Below are positions 27,769 through 36,485 of a DNA stretch of 64,000 bases, piece after piece. Location of the stretch: the NCBI GenBank assembly GCA_020635905.1, contig JACJYV010000003.1, forward strand, positions 186,001-250,000, written 5' to 3'. The translations under genes and the position numbers were made by a program. The notes under the pieces are model-generated. The model was not told where the DNA came from, did no database searches, and worked only from the letters and a program-made list of their open reading frames with translations. This DNA is from Bacteroidia bacterium. GTDB lineage: Bacteria > Bacteroidota > Bacteroidia > J057 > JADKCL01. The first letter of the stretch is position 1; each line of letters begins with the position of its first letter.

Positions 27769-30414
27769 TCAGGTCCAGAGAACATCCGTTGCCTTCCAGC
27801 CTGCCATATTGGGCTTGGTGCTTTTTCCATCAAACGCCTTAACCAAATCGGCCAGTTGTCCCTTTTTATCTCCACCTCCAATAGGAACAGCCGCCCCGCC
27901 AACGGAGGTTGCGGCTATAAAGGCGACAATTCTGGTAGCAGCCGCATTTTTAAGCCCAATTGCAGTCAGGGCGGCGACCATGGTTCCAGGGTGCATGATC
28001 CTGGGTTTCGGGACAAGTGGAGGCAGGCTTCCGTACTTCCAATTGATGGTACTGTTGTGAACTTTCGTCACGTCGGGATCCTGAACCAGTTTTGTTACCC
28101 AGGAATTGCTTGGCCCATGATAAACTTTCTGAACTGCTTTAAACTTAATACTTGTCATCCTGTAATTGTCAGGATCTTTGTTTATATCTGAGGTTGTAGC
28201 CGCGTTGGGATCATTTTTATAGGTAACAATTGCCTCAAAATCGATCACCAGTCCCTTGGAGAGAATGGCCCGCTTGAGGGGATCTTCCACCTGTTTTTCC
28301 ATATCTGAATTGCTCTTTTTAGGACCTGGGGTAAGATTCCAGAGTTCACCTGGTCCGAAAACAAGATCGTTCAGTAAGTGCATTTGCACGTAGGATTTGC
28401 TGTTGGCCCCGGCAAGATTTCTGATTGCGGCCATCAGGCGACCATCGTGGGGTGGCGACCCCGCGGTGGCTGATTTAATGCTCAAAGGTTTAGCTTTTAC
28501 GTGGGTCCCTTCAGTCGGGGATCCGTTATTCCCGAAATTGTCAGAGGTGGAAAGATCTGTTTGAGGCACCAGGGTAGCCACATGGGCTGCCCCGCCAAGA
28601 TGGGTTAGGATCATTGCCACTGCATGCAAAGCAGAACGAAAGGTATTCATATTGCCTTTTGTCCTGCTTCCTGTTATTCCTTTGGCCGAATTCCCTGCAA
28701 TTTTATCGAGTTTATCCTGTGCTTTGGTCGCCGCACCTTTCAAACTGGTCAATACTGCGCCCCCAATCACGTAGTTTTCCCATTTCTTTTGGGCAATGAT
28801 TACATCAAGTGCCACCGGGTTTGATTCGACTTTGATGATGGGCTGCCCTTCTTCAATAACTGGACTAACCCTGTGCAAGCCTTCCAAACTTTGGTCTGAA
28901 CCGGCTGCATCCGTTGAAAAAAATTCGAAGAGATTTTGCTCCGCAACCAATTCGGCCAACTCTTGCTGCAGCATTTGCTGCTCATATTCCTGATAATCAT
29001 TGGCTCCACTTTCAAGGATATCTTCACGTGCTTCCTGAAACCCATTTTCAAACCCTTCCGTAAATGCCGCGAGTTTTCCATGCAATTCAGGAAAATCTGA
29101 TTTCAAACCCTCAAAAATTAAGCTTATCATAAACTCAGGGATAAACCCTGTTTCATGGTTATCAATCGCATACTCCCTTCCTTCATCCCAGGCCAAATCC
29201 TTTACGTACTCATCCAGATCAAACTCAGGGTCGTAATCTTCATCCTCAGAACTATCCAGGTCTTCTTCCTGCAAATCCAGTATCCCCATCCCAACAGGGG
29301 CATGCAAATGTTGCCCATCCTCTTCCTCGATTTCCCAGCCATCTACTTGCCCGAAATCCACCTGATTTCCATTCCCCATGGCTCCATCCACATAACCCCC
29401 GGCCTCCTCTTCTTCCTCTTCGCTTTCCCAACCATGGCCATGTTCAAAATCCTCATGATTTACATTTCCCAAGCCTCCAACCTCTTCTTCCTCTATCTGG
29501 CCGGGAGGCTCTGGAATACCCATTTCCACAAGCTGAATCTCTGGCTCCCATTTTTGAGTGAAGGGCTGGTAGATGATATAAAGTTCCTGCTGACTGAAAC
29601 GGCCCTTTACTTTTACTTTATTATCAACCAGAACCTCTGTTTGGTCGAAGAATTCTCCTGTGTACTCATCCTGAAACACCATAAAAAACTGGGATGGAAC
29701 CCTGATAAAGGCACCCTGAACCACGGAATTGCTCACTCCTGCCACAGAAAGAGGAGCGCTTTGCACCCCTGTATCCATTGATTGCATCGCCTTTGCTCCC
29801 ATGAAATCTGCTTCGCGTTCCAGACTAACCTCATCGTTGACTGGGACATGCCCTTTCAACTGAGTGGTCGCCTGAACCCGGCCCTGTTTTTGCTGCACTA
29901 CGTGCCAGGCTTCGTGCGGCAGATGCTTTTCCTGGCCGCGCCCCAGGTGAATATCCGTACCCTGAGCATAGGCATGAGCCTGCAATTGAGCGGGCCTGGG
30001 AGAATTATAATGTACTTTCACATCATCCATGGAGAAGCCCGAAAGGCTTTCAATCCCGGATTTCAGGGTATCTGGCAAGCCCGTTTGATTTTCAGGAGAT
30101 GGTGAACCTTTTGCCTTGGCAGAATTTGGGGACTCATAACGCTGAAGTATGGTTGAATTACTCCTTGAAAAATTATTGGCCATGGTCTGAAATTGCATGG
30201 CTTTTTGGGTGGACGGACTTTGGTTGGCGATTTCCTGCATGGATCGCATTTGAACAAATTGAGGGCTGTTTCCAGGGGCCATTCCGGGCATGGCAGTGTT
30301 AAGGGAGAGACGGGAATCCTTCCTTTGTGAAGGTTCTGTCTGCCTGGATTTCCTTTCAACAGGAGAGAATGCGTTCATTTTTGGGGCTTGGGATACAATT
30401 TGATTCGTATCCAA
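27769..30414 (-). CDS. DUF4157 (eCIS core domain) protein with acidic middle and nuclease-like C-terminal domain
   Basis: 881 aa. The N-terminal 210 residues are paralogous to the protein at 16015: GIESLSGFSMDDVKVHYNS and HEAWH at 167-171. Residues about 300-410 are strikingly acidic, with two imperfect GNxNxxDF...GWExEEE repeats. The C-terminal region (about 560-800) has MHLLNDLVFGPGELWNLTPG (678-697) followed by SNSDMEKQVEDPL, a pattern seen in toxin domains of the DNA/RNA nuclease class carried by DUF4157 proteins. The nuclease assignment is tentative. A hydrophobic small-residue stretch (AALTAIGLKNAAATRIVAFI) follows. No immunity gene is evident next to it. Confidence 0.85.
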   Translation of the reverse strand: MDTNQIVSQAPKMNAFSPVERKSRQTEPSQRKDSRLSLNTAMPGMAPGNSPQFVQMRSMQEIANQSPSTQKAMQFQTMANNFSRSNSTILQRYESPNSAKAKGSPSPENQTGLPDTLKSGIESLSGFSMDDVKVHYNSPRPAQLQAHAYAQGTDIHLGRGQEKHLPHEAWHVVQQKQGRVQATTQLKGHVPVNDEVSLEREADFMGAKAMQSMDTGVQSAPLSVAGVSNSVVQGAFIRVPSQFFMVFQDEYTGEFFDQTEVLVDNKVKVKGRFSQQELYIIYQPFTQKWEPEIQLVEMGIPEPPGQIEEEEVGGLGNVNHEDFEHGHGWESEEEEEEAGGYVDGAMGNGNQVDFGQVDGWEIEEEDGQHLHAPVGMGILDLQEEDLDSSEDEDYDPEFDLDEYVKDLAWDEGREYAIDNHETGFIPEFMISLIFEGLKSDFPELHGKLAAFTEGFENGFQEAREDILESGANDYQEYEQQMLQQELAELVAEQNLFEFFSTDAAGSDQSLEGLHRVSPVIEEGQPIIKVESNPVALDVIIAQKKWENYVIGGAVLTSLKGAATKAQDKLDKIAGNSAKGITGSRTKGNMNTFRSALHAVAMILTHLGGAAHVATLVPQTDLSTSDNFGNNGSPTEGTHVKAKPLSIKSATAGSPPHDGRLMAAIRNLAGANSKSYVQMHLLNDLVFGPGELWNLTPGPKKSNSDMEKQVEDPLKRAILSKGLVIDFEAIVTYKNDPNAATTSDINKDPDNYRMTSIKFKAVQKVYHGPSNSWVTKLVQDPDVTKVHNSTINWKYGSLPPLVPKPRIMHPGTMVAALTAIGLKNAAATRIVAFIAATSVGGAAVPIGGGDKKGQLADLVKAFDGKSTKPNMAGWKATDVLWT

Positions 30415-30568
30415 TTTATTGAAACCTTTTGAAAATAAACAGAAAGCAATCCTTCTTTTTAGTATCCCCTCTCCCTCAGTAAGTATTGGAAACTCAGGCG
30501 CGCCTGATTTACGGCCCCGGGCAGGGATGGGATTGACACCCAGGCTGGATTTTCATTGCGCAAATGGT

Positions 30569-31147
30569 TCAATTTACCTTGGAAAACAACTGCTCATATT
30601 CCCCCTTATTCTCCTCCAACTGCTGCAGATGTCTCTCTGCATGTTTGCTCAAAAAGTACACATACTCATACACATTGATCTTGCCCAAATCATTGACAGT
30701 CATGGTGGTTTTGTATAACAGACCTTCTCCCTGAGCGAGTTTGGCCAGAAAAGTCAGGCATTCGTTAACCTGGGCGATCAATTGCTGCTGTATCTCCAGC
30801 TCGCTTTTCTTCCCTGTGGGTTCCATGTGTTCGGGGCGCACCCAGGCAAAGGATTTGTGGATCCCAATCTCATCCATTTTACCCAAATCGTAATGAAAGG
30901 TCTGAAGAGCTTCCTGCAAGGCGTTTTCCTCCTGGCTCTTGAGTGCCTTTTTGCTTCCTTTCTCAATCAGGATCAGCAGAAAATGGCTGGTCAGGGCAAT
31001 GTGTTCCAGAATTTCCAACACGGTCCAACCCTGATCTGCGGGACGGTAACTTTTGAGATTGGCATCCTCCTCAAACCAATCGAGCACCCGCACATGGGTA
31101 CGCAGCAGGTGAGTCTGAATCTGAAGAATGTAGGCAGCTATGTTCAT
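30569..31147 (-). CDS. DinB-family protein, 192 aa
   Basis: Four-helix DinB-type bundle. WTVLEILEHIALTSHFLLIL supplies the first metal His region and SKHAERHLQQLEENKGEY the C-terminal H-x3-H pair, so a metal site is likely. It is larger than the DinB protein at 11188 and only distantly like it. It is 68 bp past the SGNH hydrolase gene on the same strand, so YciI-like protein, hydrolase and DinB could be one transcript. A -7 box TAACTTTG reading leftwards lies at 31177-31184, which suggests its own promoter as well. Confidence 0.85.
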   Translation of the reverse strand: MNIAAYILQIQTHLLRTHVRVLDWFEEDANLKSYRPADQGWTVLEILEHIALTSHFLLILIEKGSKKALKSQEENALQEALQTFHYDLGKMDEIGIHKSFAWVRPEHMEPTGKKSELEIQQQLIAQVNECLTFLAKLAQGEGLLYKTTMTVNDLGKINVYEYVYFLSKHAERHLQQLEENKGEYEQLFSKVN

Positions 31148-31215
31148 GACTTGTTGAATTAAGGACTTCAGGGGAGCAAAGTTAGGGAAATGGATTTAAT
31201 ATCCCTGATAAAGCC

Positions 31216-32385
31216 TCATTGAAGTCCTTCCCACTGCCTTCTGATCTCCTGCCCCACCAGCAGATAACCTTTGCCCCGCATGTGCTCGTCGTGTTTCCAG
31301 TAAAGGTGGTTTCCATTGGCTTCCTGCAGTTGCACAAAAGGGGAAAGGTCGATGAAGGGCATTTGCAGCGCCTGGCATTGAGCGGCGATGGCTCTTTGGG
31401 GCGCCTGGTATGCGGGTGCGGTGAGGTCCATGGATCCGTCACAACCTGTGAGGCAAAATTCCCTTTCCCAGACGAGGTAATGCCGGGTCACCTGGTTGCG
31501 GCTGGGCAGATATACAATCACAGGCGTGGTACCGTGCCGTTTGCAAATTTCCTGCACAAAGGGCAGGGTTTGACCCAGATTGGGAGGGCTTTTCAGGTGC
31601 ATTTCTTCTTTGAACAGGCAATTGGTGCGGTGTGGATTGAAGGTTCCCTGGCGCATGGCCGCTTCCATTTCAGGCATTACCTGTCCTGCCATTTCTGCTC
31701 CGTGAGTCACCCAGGGATTGGCCGGGTCGGTGGGGCCGGGCAGGTAGGATTTGCGGGGCACACCCCAGCGAAAATGGACAGGGCCATGGGTTTGAATTTG
31801 TCGGATCAGTTCCAGGAGCCGGGGCTTGTACCAGGAAAAGTAAACAGGATCAAGCGAATACTGTGGAATGATGGGTTGGTTGCGCCCCAGGTCATTGGCA
31901 TAGATACACAAAAAAAGTACATCAGGCTGGTAAAGGGGCACCAGATCGGCCACGGCCTGCAGGTAGGAACTCAGCCCCACCCCCACCATGCCCGCATTCA
32001 TGGCTTCTTCTCCCTTTTCTTTTACAAATCCGGCCGGAATAGTCTGGTCCTGAGGCGCCATGATTCCTTCCACAAAACTATCTCCCACAAAAAGATAGCG
32101 GCGGCTCCCGGCTTTTCGTTCCAGTTTCCATTCCCGGTCGCGAAACCCATATAGGTTCATTTTATGCAAAAATACGGCGGCAGTATCGGGCTGAGATTCC
32201 CAGGTCCATTGCTGGTTGCGCGTAAACAGGTTGCCCCTCGGGTCGGCTGTACTGGCCATCAGGTCGATGCGATCCAGATTTTCGATTTCGGGCAGAGGGA
32301 AACAAAAACGGAGCACCATTTCCTGGAAGAGAAAAACTCCCACCAGGTACAAGCCCCATTTAAGCCATCTTTTGCCTGATTTCAT
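31216..32385 (-). CDS. SGNH/GDSL-family hydrolase, membrane-anchored
   Basis: 389 aa with one N-terminal membrane segment (about 10-28). The SGNH blocks are visible: FVGDSFVEG (Ser103 nucleophile), IYANDLGRN (block III Asn) and DEHMRGKGY near the C-terminus with the Asp-His pair. Such enzymes de-acylate lipids or polysaccharides, in many cases exopolysaccharides. It lies 18 bp after the YciI-like lipidless secreted protein gene and before a DinB gene. The substrate is unknown. Confidence 0.88.
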   Translation of the reverse strand: MKSGKRWLKWGLYLVGVFLFQEMVLRFCFPLPEIENLDRIDLMASTADPRGNLFTRNQQWTWESQPDTAAVFLHKMNLYGFRDREWKLERKAGSRRYLFVGDSFVEGIMAPQDQTIPAGFVKEKGEEAMNAGMVGVGLSSYLQAVADLVPLYQPDVLFLCIYANDLGRNQPIIPQYSLDPVYFSWYKPRLLELIRQIQTHGPVHFRWGVPRKSYLPGPTDPANPWVTHGAEMAGQVMPEMEAAMRQGTFNPHRTNCLFKEEMHLKSPPNLGQTLPFVQEICKRHGTTPVIVYLPSRNQVTRHYLVWEREFCLTGCDGSMDLTAPAYQAPQRAIAAQCQALQMPFIDLSPFVQLQEANGNHLYWKHDEHMRGKGYLLVGQEIRRQWEGLQ

Positions 32386-32403
32386 GGTTTTCCCGTTGTC
32401 CGG

Positions 32404-32859
32404 TCAGGGCTTCACCTTCCAGATTTTATCTGCATCATCGAGGTATTGGGGCAGGGCGGCAGAACCATACCAGGGGTAAATTTCCGCTCTGAGCAGGTCG
32501 GCTTTGATTGCGGGATCGGTTTCAAGCAGGGCTTCTGCTTCCTCCAGGGTGGTCACATTCAGGATGAATAAGCCCCTGAAGTCGTTTTCATTCTTGCCAA
32601 ACGGACCAGCCACCACCAGTTTGCCCTCCTTTGCGAGGCGATTGATGTTGGCCAGGTGACCCATGAACAGCTTTTGCTGGGATTCTTTGGGTTCCGTGGT
32701 GTTTTCTCCTGATTTGAGCACCACAAACATGTAGGACTTCATCCCGTAATCGTCGGCCCCCAGCTTGCGCACCAGGGCTGTATCCAGGTTGGGATTTTCG
32801 GTCTGGGTGAAGGAGGTCAGGGGGAGAATGAGGAGGAGAAGGGAGAGGAATTTTTTCAT
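32404..32859 (-). CDS. Secreted YciI-like domain protein
   Basis: 151 aa from the ATG at 32859, which gives a signal peptide (MKKFLSLLLLILPLTSFTQ); the frame itself reaches 32904. The core KSYMFVVLKSGENTTEP ... FMGHLANINRLAKEGKLVVAG and the closing TDPAIKADLLRAEIYPWYG match the YCII superfamily, which usually is cytoplasmic, so the signal peptide is notable. A pair of palindromes lies 26-73 bp upstream of the start. It is followed by the SGNH hydrolase after 18 bp. Confidence 0.82.
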   Translation of the reverse strand: MKKFLSLLLLILPLTSFTQTENPNLDTALVRKLGADDYGMKSYMFVVLKSGENTTEPKESQQKLFMGHLANINRLAKEGKLVVAGPFGKNENDFRGLFILNVTTLEEAEALLETDPAIKADLLRAEIYPWYGSAALPQYLDDADKIWKVKP

Positions 32860-32884
32860 TTTAGTTGTGGGTATTGAGATCTGA

Positions 32885-32932
32885 GACAAGGCATGCCCTG
32901 TCATTTGGAATTGAGAAAAGGCATGCCCTGTC
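32885..32932. repeat. Pair of 18-bp palindromes (GGCATGCC core)
   Basis: GACAAGGCATGCCCTGTC (32885-32902) and GAAAAGGCATGCCCTGTC (32915-32932) are direct repeats 30 bp apart, about three helical turns. The first is an imperfect palindrome around GGCATGCC. It may be an operator for the YciI-like gene or a REP-type repeat; the arms recall the palindromes near 24784. Confidence 0.6.
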
Positions 32933-32993
32933 TGTACTAATGGTGATTTGTGAGTTTTGGTTTGATGCTCAAATTACAACTTTCAGTTTAGAA

Positions 32994-33406
32994 TTATTCG
33001 AAATATCTGCCTGCCCGATCCAGTTCAATTGCATTAAGCACTTCCCACATTACCATATCCAAATAGGTGAGCGAGTCGCGGGCAGAAAGGAGGGCCTGAT
33101 GGAATATCTGGTTAAACTCGGCAGGGGTTTGGTGGCGGTAAAGGCTGGGCTGCTAATCTTCGAGGATCTTTTTGAGCAACAAAAAGTCTGCCCGGGGGCA
33201 TATTTACCTTCCAGACTTACTTCAACCAGGGGACCTACTTTGGCGGTGTAATCCGCCAATATCTGATCAATCTGGGCTGGCTCCAGCTCCTCAGGCGCTG
33301 CAGGAGGCTGGCAGGAGGTCAGCAGGAGAACCAGGCCAGACAGAAGCAGCCAGCGCAAGTCGCGGGCAAAAGCAAGCAAAAGAGGGAAGGATTCCCGTTT
33401 TTCCAT
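32994..33406 (-). pseudogene. Decayed lipoprotein gene (frameshift and stop)
   Basis: The frame from the ATG at 33406 encodes a lipoprotein signal (LLLSGLVLLLTSCQ) and DQILADYTAKVGPLVEVSLE, but after KYAPG it turns into unlikely protein ending at 33050. Adding one C to the CCCCC run near 33193-33200 restores ADFLLLKKILED, then a TAG at 33153-33155, then a protein-like stretch (TPAEFNQIFHQALLSARDSL ... ELDRAGRYFE) that ends at 32994. It looks like a broken gene, or a homopolymer sequencing error plus a real short gene ending at ILED. The original family is not recognised. Confidence 0.5.
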
Positions 33407-33462
33407 GGGTAAAAGTTAACATTACAATTAACAATTAACAGAGAATAATGAACAATTTTGGG

Positions 33463-33490
33463 TTGGGTGTTGGGTGTTGGGTGTTGGGTG
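33463..33490. repeat. TTGGGTG heptamer tandem repeat
   Basis: Four perfect copies of TTGGGTG upstream of the decayed lipoprotein gene. It is a relative of the TTGGTGG tract at 18975. The next 100 bp (33538-33600) is a run of ATCTAACATCTC/CTAACGACT-type low-complexity repeats. Confidence 0.8.
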
Positions 33491-33590
33491 TAAGTTCCAT
33501 TCAGTTTGCCCAATTGTCAGCCATTATCCTTTCTCCCATATCTGATATCTCAAATCTACCATCTCTAATCTAACATCTCACTTCTAACGA

Positions 33591-34064
33591 CTAACGACTC
33601 AACAAAGGCAATTCTGCACATTGGGCGATGGAGCGGGCGGCATGAAGTCCGGCTTCGCTGAAGGTCCAGACAAAGAGGCTTTCGATGGGATGATCGGCAC
33701 GGATCTGTTGCAGGGCGTCGAGGCACAGCTTTTTGGCGATGCCCTGGCGGCGGTATTCATCCAGCACCATGCCCGAACAGAGGTAAACTGATTGGTAATT
33801 CTGGCCGGGGGAAGTAAGCTCAAAGAGTTCCTTTTCAGAGATTTCCTTTTGCAGGAATCTGTGCATCAATTCGCGGGTGGTGGGGATGAGCAGCACCCAG
33901 CACACCGGGCCTTCTCCCAGGTCGAGTTCGCCTACGGAAGCAGGGTGCAGGCTTTGCAGCCTGGCAATTACCTCCTGATCCACATCCAGTTGGTTGGGGT
34001 CGTTTTTGACGGCAAAGGCCTCATCGGCCAGTTGGAGCATGCGTTGGAAATTGTTTTTTGCCAT
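33591..34064 (-). CDS. GNAT-family N-acetyltransferase
   Basis: 157 aa. The acetyl-CoA motif A is SGMVLDEYRRQGIAKKLCLDA, in which RRQGIA is the pyrophosphate-binding loop, and the fold closes with ESLFVWTFSEAGLHAARSIA. The target is unknown. It begins 10 bp after the VIT-type transporter gene on the same strand, so the two are probably co-transcribed, though no functional tie is obvious. Confidence 0.87.
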   Translation of the reverse strand: MAKNNFQRMLQLADEAFAVKNDPNQLDVDQEVIARLQSLHPASVGELDLGEGPVCWVLLIPTTRELMHRFLQKEISEKELFELTSPGQNYQSVYLCSGMVLDEYRRQGIAKKLCLDALQQIRADHPIESLFVWTFSEAGLHAARSIAQCAELPLLSR

Positions 34065-34074
34065 GTTGAGCTGA

Positions 34075-34767
34075 TTAACCTACCTGAACTCCAAAGATAT
34101 AACCCACCAAAGCTGAGGCTCCCATGGCGGCGGTTCCCCAGAAGCAGATGCGCAGAATGGCTTTGCCCAGGCTGGACCCGCCAGTTTTGGCTGCCACTAT
34201 CCCCGACAGGGCCAGAAAAATGATGGAAAAGACGTACTGAAGGATCACCATGTGAGGAATGGGGGCCAGGATGGAAACCAACATGGGCAGGATGCCACCC
34301 AGAATGAACGCCCCACCAGATGCCGCGGCAGCCTGAAAAGGTTTGGGCTGGGTAAGTTCGTGAATGCCCAGTTCGTCGCGGGCGTGGGCTTCCAGGGCAT
34401 TATGCTCCGTGAGTTGCACAGCCACCTCCATAGCCAGCTTTTCGTCCAGGCCGCGGGCTTCGTAGATCTTGGCCAGTTCGCTCAGTTCGTGCTCAGGCAT
34501 GGTTTCGAGCTCCATCTTTTCGCGTTTGAGGTCGGCTGATTCCAGATCTGCCTGCGAACTGACGGACACGTATTCTCCGGCTGCCATGGAAAATGCACCC
34601 GCAACCAGGCCCGCCAGGGCCGCCAAAACAATGGGCGTGCGGGTATCTGTAGCCGCAGCCACCCCAATGACCAGACTGGTGGTGGACAGGATGCCGTCGT
34701 TGGCTCCTAAAACTGCGGCGCGTAACCAACCGCTGCGGATGGTGTAGTGTTTTTCGTTTTCGAACAT
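34075..34767 (-). CDS. VIT1/CCC1-family iron/manganese transporter
   Basis: 230 aa. The family signature is unmistakable: LRAAVLGANDGILSTTSLVI, AGAFSMAAGEYVSVSSQADL and a later ILGGILPMLVSIL. A membrane-exposed acidic loop (KREKMELETMPEHELSELAK, EHNALEAHARDELGIHE) is the metal-recruiting helical region of this family. Five membrane segments are expected. In plants and yeast the family moves Fe2+ or Mn2+ out of the cytosol into vacuoles; in bacteria it probably exports or detoxifies these metals. The GNAT gene follows directly. Confidence 0.92.
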   Translation of the reverse strand: MFENEKHYTIRSGWLRAAVLGANDGILSTTSLVIGVAAATDTRTPIVLAALAGLVAGAFSMAAGEYVSVSSQADLESADLKREKMELETMPEHELSELAKIYEARGLDEKLAMEVAVQLTEHNALEAHARDELGIHELTQPKPFQAAAASGGAFILGGILPMLVSILAPIPHMVILQYVFSIIFLALSGIVAAKTGGSSLGKAILRICFWGTAAMGASALVGYIFGVQVG

Positions 34768-34925
34768 GGCAAAGGAGGTTAGGGAAGCAAGTTAGCGAAT
34801 TTGAGTTCGCATTGTTTTTTTTGCAACACAAAGACTCATGCCAAAGGCACTCCCATGGAGAAGCTCCCAAAGATTTTAAGAAGGATAGAAAGCTTCGCTT
34901 TCCTTTTGGACAAACAGTTTCTGAA

Positions 34926-35672
34926 CTATTGTGCTCGCGGGGCAAACATATCGCGGGTGTAGTCGAGCAATTCTGTGCCGTCGGGCTTACCGTGGCCGGG
35001 CACGACGAGTTGCAGATTGGGGTAGGCCAGCCTGACTTTTTCTACCGTGGGACTCCATTCGGCCAGGTTCGCATGGCTGAGGTTGCCTTTGCCCGCTCCC
35101 ACTTCTTTGATCATACATCCCCCAAACAGGATTTCCCCCTCAGGCATGTAGCTCACCAGGTTGTCGGGCGCATGGCCAGGACCAAAGTAACGGTTGTGTA
35201 CTTTGGCTTTGCCAACCTCCAGGATCAATTCTCCTGAAAATCCCCGTTGGGGTACTTCCACGCTGTCACTGGCGGCCAGTTCGAGGGTCATTTGGTTGGC
35301 ATAGGAAGGAATGCCCCGCTGGTGAAAGGCTTTTAATCCCCCCAGACAATCTTCGTGAAAATGATTGACCACCACTCCCTTCACCTTACATTGCAATTCC
35401 ATTTCCACCCAATCCAGGAGCTCATGGGAAGCAGAATCGTTGGTGGGGGTGTCGAGAATCAGGGCCTCTCCCCCATTGAAATACACCAGTCCGTTGCAGG
35501 GAAAGTCGCCATAGCCGGGAATTTTCAGGAAGGAGGTATGAAGCCAGGCGTTTTCGTTCAGCTGTTTTATTTGTAATTGAGCGGATTGATAATCTGAGGG
35601 CAGGGGCCGTGGCTTTTGACAACTCCAAAGGAGAAAACTCAGCAGTAAGGCCGGGAGCAGGGTATATTTCAT
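34926..35672 (-). CDS. Subclass B1 metallo-beta-lactamase-like lipoprotein
   Basis: 248 aa. The leader MKYTLLPALLLSFLLWSC has a plausible lipobox (Cys18), so membrane anchoring is likely, as with NDM-1. Every B1 zinc ligand is present: His104, His106 and Asp108 (HFHED), His167 (GPGHAPDN), Cys186 (FGGCMIK) and His227 (VPGHG). Lys189 matches the conserved substrate-binding Lys of B1 enzymes. B1 enzymes hydrolyse beta-lactams, including carbapenems, in the periplasm. Chromosomal examples are frequent in Bacteroidota. Activity is inferred from motifs alone; another metallohydrolase role is possible but less likely given the intact Cys and Lys. Confidence 0.88.
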   Translation of the reverse strand: MKYTLLPALLLSFLLWSCQKPRPLPSDYQSAQLQIKQLNENAWLHTSFLKIPGYGDFPCNGLVYFNGGEALILDTPTNDSASHELLDWVEMELQCKVKGVVVNHFHEDCLGGLKAFHQRGIPSYANQMTLELAASDSVEVPQRGFSGELILEVGKAKVHNRYFGPGHAPDNLVSYMPEGEILFGGCMIKEVGAGKGNLSHANLAEWSPTVEKVRLAYPNLQLVVPGHGKPDGTELLDYTRDMFAPRAQ

Positions 35673-35693
35673 GTTACCATTAACTTTTTTTCC

Positions 35694-36485
35694 CTAATAC
35701 ATGCGGGTCGCAACCTGCGGTTTCTTCAGATCAATCCAGAAAATGTGGCTGGGTTCTTCCACTTCGCTTTGGCCGTTGCCGTTTTTGTCGAGGCGGGCCA
35801 CGATGTAGAGGATGTCGTTGGGGTAATCGTACTCCGAGCTCAAAACGCAATATTCGGGCGGAATGAGGCGGGTTTTATGGTCGCCATTGAGATCGAAATA
35901 GTAAAATCTGCGCAGATCACCCATATTGACCAGGGTGTCGTTATTGGTGTCTTCGTCGTAAATGGAAACCAGGTAGTAATCCCGGCGGACGGGCATTCCG
36001 TTGAGGGTATCGGGTTCGAGAGCCGGAAAATAGACGGTGCGAATCAGTCCGGGATTCTCAAAGAGATTCTTCCGTTGCTGAGTGGCCAGGTCGTAATGGG
36101 AAATATTGAGCATGTTGTAGCCGTGGAGGGCCTCGATGCCCGGCAAATAGTGGTAATGCCAGGCATTTTCTTTACTTCCCGAGCTGAAGGTATAGGATTG
36201 ATAAAAGGAATTATCCCCCGTAAACCACTCTTTGCTGCGCTTGCTCCAGTTCAGTTTGTACACAGGAATGAGGCGGTGCCCGGGCTGGCCCGTCAGTACG
36301 ACGTTGCCGGGACGGGTAATCAATTCGCTGGTTGCACCGGGTCCGTCGGTGGGGGTATCGTTCTCCTCGGCCACGGTTTCATTGAGGGAGAAGCCTTTGG
36401 TGTATTCCTTTTCGTTGTGTGACTTACAGGCGGACAGCAGGGAAATGGTCAGAATCAGGGTTAAGCAGGATGTCAGGTTTTTCAT
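35694..36485 (-). CDS. Lipoprotein with Asp-rich calcium-type loops, upstream of the lactamase gene
   Basis: 263 aa from the ATG at 36485 (the frame extends to 36581). The lipobox is LLSACKS. The mature part has two Asp/Asn-rich loops that resemble dockerin or EF-hand calcium loops (YDEDTNNDTLVNMGDL, DLNGDHKTRL and DKNGNGQSEVEE). No family is recognised. It precedes the lactamase-like gene by 21 bp on the same strand, so the two probably share a transcript. Confidence 0.72.
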   Translation of the reverse strand: MKNLTSCLTLILTISLLSACKSHNEKEYTKGFSLNETVAEENDTPTDGPGATSELITRPGNVVLTGQPGHRLIPVYKLNWSKRSKEWFTGDNSFYQSYTFSSGSKENAWHYHYLPGIEALHGYNMLNISHYDLATQQRKNLFENPGLIRTVYFPALEPDTLNGMPVRRDYYLVSIYDEDTNNDTLVNMGDLRRFYYFDLNGDHKTRLIPPEYCVLSSEYDYPNDILYIVARLDKNGNGQSEVEEPSHIFWIDLKKPQVATRMY

